DNA of 6,042 nt from Thermoplasmata archaeon M9B1D. Its GTDB lineage: Archaea > Thermoplasmatota > E2 > DHVEG-1. The notes under the pieces were generated by a model that did no database searches, was not told where the DNA came from, and was given only the letters and a program-made list of their open reading frames with translations. Below, piece by piece: positions 1 through 5,512 of the stretch; position 1 is the stretch's first letter; every line of letters begins with the position of its first letter. The DNA lies in the NCBI GenBank assembly GCA_002900535.1, contig MUGC01000075.1, positions 1-6,042 of the forward strand, read 5' to 3'. The translations under genes were made by a program, and so were the position numbers.

Positions 1-210
1 ATGAATATCTGTTGGGTGTATACCTGCTTCTTTGTATTTTTTATGATAGATAGGAACTGTATATGCATATTTTACCATCCTGCGGAGTGCTTTATCTTGA
101 TATGTCCTCATTTTTTTTGGAGAGGTGCTCCATACTCTGTTAATATCGATGATATAGCTTTTTAAAAGTCGGGTGAGAAAGATGGGATTATAAAAAGGGT
201 TAATTGTCAA
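1..210 (-). CDS. CapK / phenylacetate-CoA ligase-like adenylate-forming enzyme, N-terminal 70 residues (partial)
   Basis: The 70 visible codons run from a TTG start at 210 to the left window edge without a stop. The protein reads MTINPFYNPIF near the start, then DINRVWSTSPKK (residues 22-33), then LRRMVKYAYTVPIYHKKY (42-59) and EAGIHPTDI. This order (NP..F, DINR.W, YQDKALRR.VKYAY..P.YH.KY.EAGI.P.DI) is the typical N-terminus of archaeal CapK-like proteins of the phenylacetate-CoA ligase/coenzyme F390 synthetase family, which activate a carboxylate with ATP to an acyl-adenylate and usually pass it to CoA. The ATP-binding and catalytic parts lie outside the window, so substrate and activity cannot be judged. 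TTG is chosen because an in-frame TGA lies five codons upstream, no ATG or GTG occurs before codon 34, the homology begins here, and GGAGG sits 6 bases upstream. It follows the upstream radical SAM gene after 12 bases and is probably co-transcribed with it. Confidence 0.8.
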   Translation of the reverse strand, partial: MTINPFYNPIFLTRLLKSYIIDINRVWSTSPKKMRTYQDKALRRMVKYAYTVPIYHKKYKEAGIHPTDIH

Positions 211-216
211 TCTATC

Positions 217-221
217 CCTCC
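217..221 (-). promoter_or_regulatory. Shine-Dalgarno site (GGAGG) deciding a TTG start
   Basis: A full GGAGG lies 6 bases before the TTG at 208-210 and immediately after the stop codon of the preceding radical SAM gene. It is the strongest ribosome-binding site in the window and supports the TTG start of the CapK-like gene. It also suggests translation of a polycistronic message, because no promoter fits in the 12-base gap. Confidence 0.75.
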
Positions 222-222
222 A

Positions 223-1542
223 TCAAAAACAAAAATCTCTTTTGTAATATCTGCGATAAGAAAGGTTTCCACCTGCTGGGAAAAAACCTGTAAGTTTTTT
301 AGTATATCCAAAGGTTTTAATTGATCTTACAAAAATATTTGATATTTTGTAAAACTCTTTAGCAACCTTTCTTGTCCCCTGCCAAAGTTCCTTTTCAGTC
401 ATATTTTTTGGTTTAAAAACAACATCGATTTGATTGTATTTTGACCAGTCATATGTAAGAATTCTTCCATCTTTTTCAAGGCGGTCAAATAGTGGTGTTC
501 CAGGGTAAGGCGTAAGTATATTTACTTCGGCAACGTCTATGTCCCATTCATGCATTTTTTCAATTGTTAAGTCAAAAATCTCAGGTGTGTCTTCATCAAA
601 TCCAAATATTATTCCACCTTGTACTGCCATGTTATTTTTATGAAGTCTTTTAATTAGTTTCCTGAAGTTTTTTACCTTGTTATGTGTTTTTTTTATGCCA
701 TCTAATGCTTCTTGACTTACTGATTCAAATCCTATAAACCATTCAAGGCATCCAGCTTTTCTTGCAAGATTTAAAAATTCATCATCTGCTTTCAACAAAA
801 CATTTGTTGTACCATTTGCAAGCCATGATTTGTTTACTTTTTGTTTTATCATTTCTTTGAAAAGCTCTCGGGCATATCTAGGGCTCGATGTTAGATGTGG
901 ATCATGAAATATGAATAATTTATTCGGCATCTGTTTGATTTCTTCTAAAACATTTTTTATAGGTCGCCTCATGACCCCTCTATCACAAAAACTACTTATT
1001 GCACAGAATTCACAACTGTTCCCACAACCACGTGTCCATTGAACTGCACCAAGAAGTGGATTTTTAACAATAAGGTCTCTCCTGATAGGTGGAACATCTG
1101 CGATATCAAAGTTATTGTCTTTTTCATAAAAAGGTTTTAATTTTCCTTTTTCAAAATCTTTTATAAGCTTAGGCCAATTTGCCTCAGCCATTCCTTTAAC
1201 AACACTATCAGCATGTTGTTTTGCTTCATCCGGTCTAGCCGTTGGGTGGTAACCACCGAGAATTACTGTTTTCCCACGTTTTCTAAATTCATCTGCAATT
1301 TCATAAACACGAGGCGCAGTCATTGTATAACAAGTAATCCCAACTATGTCGCATTCTTCATTAAAATCAAGAGTCTCATAGTTTTCATTTACAAGTTTAA
1401 CCTCATGCTCAGATGGTGTAATTGCTGCAATATGCGGAAGAGTAATAATTGGATTTCCAAAAATATAAGCATTCCACGTTCCTTTATCTTTCACAGTTGT
1501 CTGGCCATGCTCAATTCTCGGAAACACCAATAGTATCTTCAT
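223..1542 (-). CDS. B12-binding-domain radical SAM protein (downstream paralogue)
   Basis: The predicted 439-residue cytoplasmic protein has a cobalamin-binding Rossmann-like N-terminal domain (about 1-135; GITCYT 68-73, VILGGYHPT 93-101), then a radical SAM barrel with the 4Fe-4S motif CGNSCEFC (Cys173, Cys177, Cys180). Later marks are GFES (271-274), FGFDEDTPE (313-321) and LTPYPGTPLFDRLEKDGR (343-360). The family cleaves S-adenosylmethionine reductively and, with cobalamin, performs methylation, ring formation or other C-H chemistry; members act in lipid, cofactor and natural-product synthesis. The substrate is not readable. No DxHxxG motif is seen, so cobalamin, if bound, would lack the usual histidine ligand. 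GEAE of the paralogue is GMAE here. ATG at 1542 is preferred because the paralogue starts at the same MKILLV; an in-frame TTG at 1560 would add six residues but has no clear ribosome-binding site. It lies between its paralogue and the CapK-like gene, in an apparent operon. Confidence 0.88.
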   Translation of the reverse strand: MKILLVFPRIEHGQTTVKDKGTWNAYIFGNPIITLPHIAAITPSEHEVKLVNENYETLDFNEECDIVGITCYTMTAPRVYEIADEFRKRGKTVILGGYHPTARPDEAKQHADSVVKGMAEANWPKLIKDFEKGKLKPFYEKDNNFDIADVPPIRRDLIVKNPLLGAVQWTRGCGNSCEFCAISSFCDRGVMRRPIKNVLEEIKQMPNKLFIFHDPHLTSSPRYARELFKEMIKQKVNKSWLANGTTNVLLKADDEFLNLARKAGCLEWFIGFESVSQEALDGIKKTHNKVKNFRKLIKRLHKNNMAVQGGIIFGFDEDTPEIFDLTIEKMHEWDIDVAEVNILTPYPGTPLFDRLEKDGRILTYDWSKYNQIDVVFKPKNMTEKELWQGTRKVAKEFYKISNIFVRSIKTFGYTKKLTGFFPAGGNLSYRRYYKRDFCF

Positions 1543-1562
1543 ATTTTTTCCATCATCCAATG

Positions 1563-2846
1563 TTATATATCTAATTTTTCATACATGTAAAAATATCTTA
1601 ATGATAGGTTACTAACAAATGTAATAACCGCATCAATAGGATTTAAATGATGTCGGTTGAAACTTCTTTTAAAGGATTGTTTTACAGAAAAAAAATCCTT
1701 TGCTACATATCTAATTCCTTTTAAAAGCTCCTCCTCAGTTAACTTTGCAGGTTTATAATTTACTTTGCCTTCTTCATAGCGAGACCAATCATAATTTGTA
1801 ATTCTTCCTTCTTTTTCAAACCGCTCAAAAAGCCGGGTTCCAGGATAAGGTGTAAGTATACTAAACGATGCTGAATCTAGATCCCATTCATATATTGCAT
1901 CAAGTGTTTTTTGGAAAGTTTCGGGAGTGTCATGGTCAAGTCCAAATATAAAAAAACCTGTGACATTCATTCCATGTTCCTTTATTTTTTTGATTGCAGT
2001 AGCATAGTTTTCTATTTTGTTTGTACTTTTTCCTGCCTGGTTTATGTTTTCCTGTGAAATTGATTCAATTCCAACGTACCATTTGTCAACTCCTGCCTCT
2101 TGTGATAGTTTTAAAAGCTCATCATCACGTGAAAGAACGTTTATATTTCCAAAACAATGAAATTTTTTATTTAACTGTGCCATTTCTTTGAAAAGTTTTT
2201 TTGAATAGGATGGACTTACTGTTAATGACGCATCTGCAAAAAATATTGTTTTAGATTTTATAATTTTCATTTCATCAATGATTTGGTCAACGATTCTTCC
2301 TCGAAATCTTGGGCCTTCTATTTTTTGCATTGCACAAAACTCACAACCAGTTGGGCATCCACGTGATACTTGAATTGCCTCCATTGTTGTATATACGCCA
2401 ATGTCATGTCTTGCTTGGACGATATCTTCTGGTTCAACGAGTTTTTCTGGTTTATAAAATGGTTTCAATTTTCCTTTTTGAACGTCCAGTAAAACTTTCG
2501 GCCAATTGTATTCAGCCTCACCAATTACAATGCTATCTGCATGCTTTTTTGCTTCATCAGACATTAAGGATGCATGGTATCCACCAAAAACAACGGGAAC
2601 GCCTTTTTTTCTAAAAATTTCTGCTATTTCATAACCACGAAGTGAGTTATATGTTAAACATGAAATTCCAACAAGATCATAGTGATTTTCAAAATTAATA
2701 TCTTCATACCGTTCATCAACGATTTCAACGTCATGTTCTCTTGGAGTGATACCTGCTATTTGTTGAAGTGTTAATGAGGGGTACTGGTATTTATTTAGAT
2801 AGCTTCTTCTCCTGTTTGTATGCGGCGAGACCAATAAAATCTTCAT
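1563..2846 (-). CDS. B12-binding-domain radical SAM protein (upstream paralogue)
   Basis: The predicted 427-residue protein has the same architecture as the next gene: cobalamin-binding-like domain (about 1-125; DLVGISCLTY 57-66, VVFGGYHAS 85-93, GEAEYNWP 109-116), then a radical SAM domain with CPTGCEFC (Cys164, Cys168, Cys171), GIES (259-262), FGLDHDTPE and LTPYPGTRLFERFEKEGR. The two proteins align along nearly their whole length, including the ITPxEH, EEL and DWSxY blocks of the tail, so they arose by duplication. They differ at the N-terminus, in the few residues after the Fe-S motif, and at the C-terminus, which suggests different substrates or successive steps. This is the first gene of the unit, behind a TATA-like box. 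ATG at 2846 matches the family start; an in-frame TTG at 2855, three codons earlier and just after GAGGG, is also possible. The function is unknown; lipid or cell-surface modification is only an analogy with other archaeal members. Confidence 0.88.
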   Translation of the reverse strand: MKILLVSPHTNRRRSYLNKYQYPSLTLQQIAGITPREHDVEIVDERYEDINFENHYDLVGISCLTYNSLRGYEIAEIFRKKGVPVVFGGYHASLMSDEAKKHADSIVIGEAEYNWPKVLLDVQKGKLKPFYKPEKLVEPEDIVQARHDIGVYTTMEAIQVSRGCPTGCEFCAMQKIEGPRFRGRIVDQIIDEMKIIKSKTIFFADASLTVSPSYSKKLFKEMAQLNKKFHCFGNINVLSRDDELLKLSQEAGVDKWYVGIESISQENINQAGKSTNKIENYATAIKKIKEHGMNVTGFFIFGLDHDTPETFQKTLDAIYEWDLDSASFSILTPYPGTRLFERFEKEGRITNYDWSRYEEGKVNYKPAKLTEEELLKGIRYVAKDFFSVKQSFKRSFNRHHLNPIDAVITFVSNLSLRYFYMYEKLDI

Positions 2847-2890
2847 ATCTTTCAAATTCCCTCAGTGATAACTATTATTTCTTACCGTTA

Positions 2891-2902
2891 ATATTTTTAT
2901 AA
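2891..2902 (-). promoter_or_regulatory. Archaeal TATA box for the radical SAM operon
   Basis: On the minus strand TTATAAAAATAT fits an archaeal TATA element. A start site about 26 bases downstream of its centre would fall near 2870, leaving a leader of roughly 15 to 25 bases that contains GAGGG just before the gene. The neighbouring AT-rich sequence offers other possible TATA boxes, so the exact one is uncertain. Confidence 0.5.
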
Positions 2903-2993
2903 GATATTATTATATTGATATTTATCTGTTGGTCCTTCAAATAGATGCAAGCTGTATATTTAATATTTTTTATCAAAACTTAGCAATTTGACG

Positions 2994-2999
2994 AAAAAA
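2994..2999 (-). terminator. Oligo-T terminator after tRNA-Ala
   Basis: Six consecutive T residues on the minus strand begin 4 bases after the tRNA discriminator base. Archaeal RNA polymerase terminates at such T-runs without a hairpin, so this probably ends the tRNA transcript and separates it from the radical SAM operon. Confidence 0.55.
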
Positions 3000-3003
3000 T
3001 AGA

Positions 3004-3077
3004 TGGACTGGGCGGGATTTGAACCCGCGGCCTCCGCCTTGCGAAGGTGGCGACCTTCCAGACTGATCTACCATCCC
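3004..3077 (-). tRNA. tRNA-Ala (anticodon CGC)
   Basis: The 74-base gene folds as a cloverleaf: acceptor GGGATGG/CCAGTCC, D arm GATC/GGTC with loop AGTCTGGAA, anticodon loop TTCGCAA, T arm GCGGG/CCCGC with loop TTCAAAT, discriminator A. Anticodon CGC reads GCG, and a G3:U70 wobble, the main alanine identity element, is present. G18-G19, the G15:C48 pair and T54-C56 are intact. No CCA is encoded, as is common in archaea. Two stem positions do not pair: A4 faces G69 in the acceptor and A29 faces C41 in the anticodon stem, while the D stem has a T12:G23 wobble. The gene stands 57 bases after phosphoglycerate kinase and is followed by an oligo-T tract. Its G+C content is far above the surrounding DNA, as usual for tRNA genes in AT-rich genomes. 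No intron is seen. Confidence 0.93.
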
Positions 3078-3102
3078 ATAAAATATAATAGAAAGAATAA
3101 GA

Positions 3103-3110
3103 CAATATTT
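3103..3110 (-). promoter_or_regulatory. Possible TATA box for tRNA-Ala
   Basis: AAATATTG on the minus strand is centred about 30 bases before the first tRNA base, the distance expected if transcription starts a few bases before the mature 5' end. The match is weak and the region is AT-rich, so read-through from phosphoglycerate kinase is an alternative. Confidence 0.3.
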
Positions 3111-3127
3111 GACTATTTCTGTTATAC

Positions 3128-3133
3128 AAAAAA
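3128..3133 (-). terminator. Oligo-T terminator after phosphoglycerate kinase
   Basis: Six T residues on the minus strand follow the TAA stop of phosphoglycerate kinase after a single base. This is the usual form of an intrinsic archaeal terminator and would place its end before the tRNA gene. Confidence 0.45.
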
Positions 3134-3134
3134 T

Positions 3135-4361
3135 TTAAGAAAATTTATTTTTGGCAGCTTTTAAAGCTTCAACAACAGCCAACTTTTCACCCATCATAAA
3201 CCTCTCAAGTGAGCCGCCACCAGTGCTGATATGAGATATTTTCTCATCCAAACCAAGTTGTTCGACTGCTGCGACAGTATGACCACCACCAACAATTGAA
3301 AAAACATCAGAGTTCGCAACATATGTAAAAATTTCCTGAGTTCCCTTCATAAAAGCAGGTTTTTCAAAAACACCACAGGGCCCTGATAAAAATACTGTTT
3401 TTGCAGAAGAAAGGATATCTTTAAAGCTTTTTATTGATTTTTCACCTATATCACATAAATTATACTGAGTTGGTAAATCTGATAAGTTAATTTCACTACG
3501 ATCAGTATTTGCTTGTTGCGCAAAATCACTTGGAAGATAGATATTATTCTTATACCTTTTAATAAGTTTTTTTATTTCCTTATAATTATCAGTCGTTCCT
3601 TCTTTTGCTAGCATTTCTTCGTTTTTATCGCCAAGATTTATCCCTTCTGCTTTCAAAAAAGCATTTGCAGGAAGCCCAGTTAGTATTATTTTATCAGCAG
3701 TTTTGTTTTCAAGTAATCTTTCAATTGTTACAATAACATCTGAAAACTTAGCACCTCCAAAAAGAAAAACAGATGGTTTTTCAGGGTTTGCAACAATTTT
3801 TGAAAGTGTCGTTAACTCTTTTTCTAAAAGTCTTCCAGCAGCAGAAGGTAGAACTACAGTAAAACCAATTAAACTGCAATGTTTTCTATGGGCAGCAGCA
3901 AATGCATCATTTATAAAAATATCCGCAAGAGGATATAAGTTTTGTACAAACTCTGTTAGTGCATGTTCTTCTGCAGTTTTCTTCTCAGTTTCACCATCAA
4001 ATTTTCTTACATTATCAAGCATGATTACTTGACTAAGTTGCATTTCTTTTATTGCTTTTTGTGCTTTTTTTCCATAAATATCATCTATAAATTTTACTGG
4101 TTTTCCTAACAGCTTTTCTAGTGCTAATGCATGTTTCTCTAAGCCTGCAAAATCCCAGCTACCTTGCCTACCTTGATGTGCGAGTACGACTATTTTTGCA
4201 TTTTTATTTATAAGCTCTTTAATAGTTGGAAGTACTTTTTCAATACGAGTTGTATCAAGAATTTCTAAAGTATCTTTATTAAGTGGCATATTGAAATCTA
4301 CGCGAAGTAGAACGGTTTTATTTTCAAAATCAAAATCATCCATTGTATTATACTCTTTCAT
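3135..4361 (-). CDS. pgk: Phosphoglycerate kinase, archaeal type
   Basis: This 408-residue cytoplasmic enzyme transfers the acyl phosphate of 1,3-bisphosphoglycerate to ADP (reversible), giving 3-phosphoglycerate and ATP in glycolysis and gluconeogenesis. Visible marks in order are LLRVDFNMP (18-26) and Arg39/His62-Arg65 (HQGR, the archaeal form; bacteria have HLGRP) for the phosphoglycerate site, LDNVRKFDGE (115-124), FINDAFAAAHR (149-159), FGGAKFSD (201-208), SGPCGVFEKPAF (326-337), GGGHTVAAVEQLG (358-370) at the nucleotide site, and ISTGGGSLE (378-386). Length fits archaeal family members. ATG at 4361 is chosen because TMDDFDFENKTVLLR aligns with the family start and AGAGGT lies 9 bases before it; a TTG at 4391 would add ten residues unlike the family, and ATG at 4343 would remove the usual first residues. 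It lies 62 bases after the GAPDH gene, its partner enzyme, with its own TATA box between them. Confidence 0.97.
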   Translation of the reverse strand: MKEYNTMDDFDFENKTVLLRVDFNMPLNKDTLEILDTTRIEKVLPTIKELINKNAKIVVLAHQGRQGSWDFAGLEKHALALEKLLGKPVKFIDDIYGKKAQKAIKEMQLSQVIMLDNVRKFDGETEKKTAEEHALTEFVQNLYPLADIFINDAFAAAHRKHCSLIGFTVVLPSAAGRLLEKELTTLSKIVANPEKPSVFLFGGAKFSDVIVTIERLLENKTADKIILTGLPANAFLKAEGINLGDKNEEMLAKEGTTDNYKEIKKLIKRYKNNIYLPSDFAQQANTDRSEINLSDLPTQYNLCDIGEKSIKSFKDILSSAKTVFLSGPCGVFEKPAFMKGTQEIFTYVANSDVFSIVGGGHTVAAVEQLGLDEKISHISTGGGSLERFMMGEKLAVVEALKAAKNKFS

Positions 4362-4370
4362 AGAATAAAA

Positions 4371-4376
4371 ACCTCT
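4371..4376 (-). promoter_or_regulatory. Shine-Dalgarno site of phosphoglycerate kinase
   Basis: AGAGGT on the minus strand lies 9 bases before ATG 4361. It supports that start over the TTG at 4391, which would place this site inside the coding region, and over the internal ATG at 4343. Confidence 0.6.
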
Positions 4377-4398
4377 GAAAACTGATATCAAAATTGTT

Positions 4399-4406
4399 TA
4401 TTTAAA
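4399..4406 (-). promoter_or_regulatory. Archaeal TATA box for phosphoglycerate kinase
   Basis: TTTAAATA on the minus strand is a near-ideal archaeal TATA element. With the usual spacing, transcription would start near 4376, giving a leader of about 15 bases that begins with the Shine-Dalgarno site. It lies just after the oligo-T tract ending the GAPDH gene, which suggests that the two glycolytic genes can be expressed separately. Confidence 0.6.
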
Positions 4407-4413
4407 TAATTCT

Positions 4414-4419
4414 AAAAAA
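4414..4419 (-). terminator. Oligo-T terminator after GAPDH
   Basis: Six T residues on the minus strand begin 4 bases after the GAPDH stop codon. This is a plausible intrinsic archaeal terminator, placed directly before the phosphoglycerate kinase promoter. Confidence 0.45.
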
Positions 4420-4423
4420 GATT

Positions 4424-5482
4424 TTATGTATTTCTTACAATTTCAAGCTCACTTATAGGGGTTGAATGATTTACAAAAATATAATTAATAAGATCAACTA
4501 AACGACAACTATAACCCCATTCATTATCATACCATGAAAGTATCTTTAAAAGATTGCCCTGTTCACCAATTAATTTTGTAGATAAACCATCGATTATTGC
4601 CGAGTGTGGATTTCCTATAATATCCGTGGAAACTAGAGGCTCTTCTGTATAATCCATTATTCCTCTCAGACTGTTTTGTGATGCTTGTTTAAAAGCATTA
4701 TTTACTTCTTCAACAGTTACATTTCTTTTTAAAATACAAGTAAAATCTGTAAGACTTCCATCAGGAGTCGGAACACGTATCGCCATTCCATCAAGTTTAC
4801 CATTTAACTCAGGAATAACCATCCCAATTGCTTTTGCAGCACCTGTAGTGGTTGGGATGATCGATACAGCAGCAGCTCGTGCGCGTCTGAGATCTTTATG
4901 AGGAAAGTCAAGAATTCTTTGATCACCTGTATATGAATGAATTGTGGTCATGAATCCTTGTTCTATCCCAAAATTATCCTGTAAAACTTTCACGGGTGGT
5001 GCCAGACTATTTGTTGTACATGATGCATTTGATATTATATGATGTTTATCTGCATCATAGGCGTGTTCGTTTACACCTAGCACCAAGGTAATATCTGGAT
5101 TTTTTGCTGGTGCAGATATTATCACCTTTTTAGCCCCTGCGTCAAGATGTTGAGTTACGGCATCGCGAGTACGAAAAATACCCGTAGATTCTACGACTAC
5201 GTCTATATTATGTTCTTTCCACGGTAGTTTTGAAGGGGTTACTTGTGAATAAAAATTTATCCATTTGCCGTTAACGTTCATACCATCGTCTTTGGCCTCT
5301 ATAGAACCATTAAATTTACCATAGATCGAATCATATTTTAATAAATGAGCAAGAGTATGTGTATTACCAAGATCATTTATTGCAACAACTTCGAATTTAT
5401 TACCATATTTCGAATGACTTAATGCTGCACGAAGTGTGTTTCTTCCTATCCTTCCGAAACCGTTAATAGCTACTCTAATCAT
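4424..5482 (-). CDS. gap: Type I (bacterial-type) glyceraldehyde-3-phosphate dehydrogenase
   Basis: This 352-residue enzyme oxidises and phosphorylates glyceraldehyde 3-phosphate to 1,3-bisphosphoglycerate with reduction of a nicotinamide nucleotide; the product is the substrate of the neighbouring PGK. INGFGRIGRN (6-15) is the nucleotide-binding loop, Asp37 in AINDL suggests preference for NAD, SNASCTTNS holds catalytic Cys155, and TIHSYTGDQR holds its partner His182. RRARAAA, PTTTGAAKA, RVPTPDGS and SWYDNEWGYS complete the catalytic domain. The sequence is of the bacterial/eukaryotic class, not the distinct archaeal type II class, so transfer from bacteria in the lineage's past is likely; type I enzymes are known in some euryarchaea. 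After the usual end (LVDLINYI) a tail of about 18 residues follows. The second active-site-region Cys of CTTNC is Ser. ATG at 5482 gives the canonical MIRVAINGFG start; an in-frame GTG at 5491 adds three residues and, with GAAGG close upstream, cannot be excluded. It is 30 bases behind the methylthiotransferase gene. Confidence 0.97.
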   Translation of the reverse strand: MIRVAINGFGRIGRNTLRAALSHSKYGNKFEVVAINDLGNTHTLAHLLKYDSIYGKFNGSIEAKDDGMNVNGKWINFYSQVTPSKLPWKEHNIDVVVESTGIFRTRDAVTQHLDAGAKKVIISAPAKNPDITLVLGVNEHAYDADKHHIISNASCTTNSLAPPVKVLQDNFGIEQGFMTTIHSYTGDQRILDFPHKDLRRARAAAVSIIPTTTGAAKAIGMVIPELNGKLDGMAIRVPTPDGSLTDFTCILKRNVTVEEVNNAFKQASQNSLRGIMDYTEEPLVSTDIIGNPHSAIIDGLSTKLIGEQGNLLKILSWYDNEWGYSCRLVDLINYIFVNHSTPISELEIVRNT

Positions 5483-5512
5483 CCCTTCCACGAACCTTCA
5501 AATATTATTAAT

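Larger units (their letters stand above)
2856..3003. other. Non-coding stretch between tRNA-Ala and the radical SAM operon
   Basis: These 148 bases are very AT-rich and contain no convincing small gene. Read on the minus strand they hold the oligo-T tract after the tRNA, a first TATA-like run (TTAAATATA, about 2955-2963), a short GC-richer patch (2931-2955), and a second TATA-like run (TTATAAAAATAT, 2891-2902) nearer the operon. I see no clear riboswitch fold; in particular nothing recognisable as a cobalamin element. Confidence 0.6.

Noticed and set aside
211..224. Very short frame starting at the ATG overlapping the radical SAM stop codon (TGATG)
   Set aside because: It reads only Met-Glu-Gly before a stop; the GGAGG within it serves the TTG start.
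1213..1533. Plus-strand open frame opposite the downstream radical SAM gene
   Set aside because: It lies entirely antisense to a well-supported gene, has no recognisable domain, and its composition mirrors the coding strand.
2309..2614. Plus-strand open frame opposite the upstream radical SAM gene
   Set aside because: It is antisense to conserved radical SAM coding sequence, and no family pattern is visible.
223..2846. Radical SAM pair as peptide-modifying (RiPP) enzymes
   Set aside because: No SPASM-type cysteine-rich C-terminus, no precursor-peptide-like small gene in the gaps, and the N-terminal domain is of the B12-binding type.
2856..3003. Cobalamin riboswitch upstream of the B12-type radical SAM genes
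   Set aside because: The region is too short and AT-rich, I see no conserved cobalamin-riboswitch core, and these elements are rare in archaea.
3004..3077. tRNA gene as the attachment site of an integrated element
   Set aside because: No integrase gene and no repeat of the tRNA 3' end was seen in the window; neighbours are housekeeping and metabolic genes.
3703..4032. Plus-strand open frame opposite phosphoglycerate kinase
   Set aside because: It is a shadow of the PGK gene; the minus-strand frame is conserved throughout.
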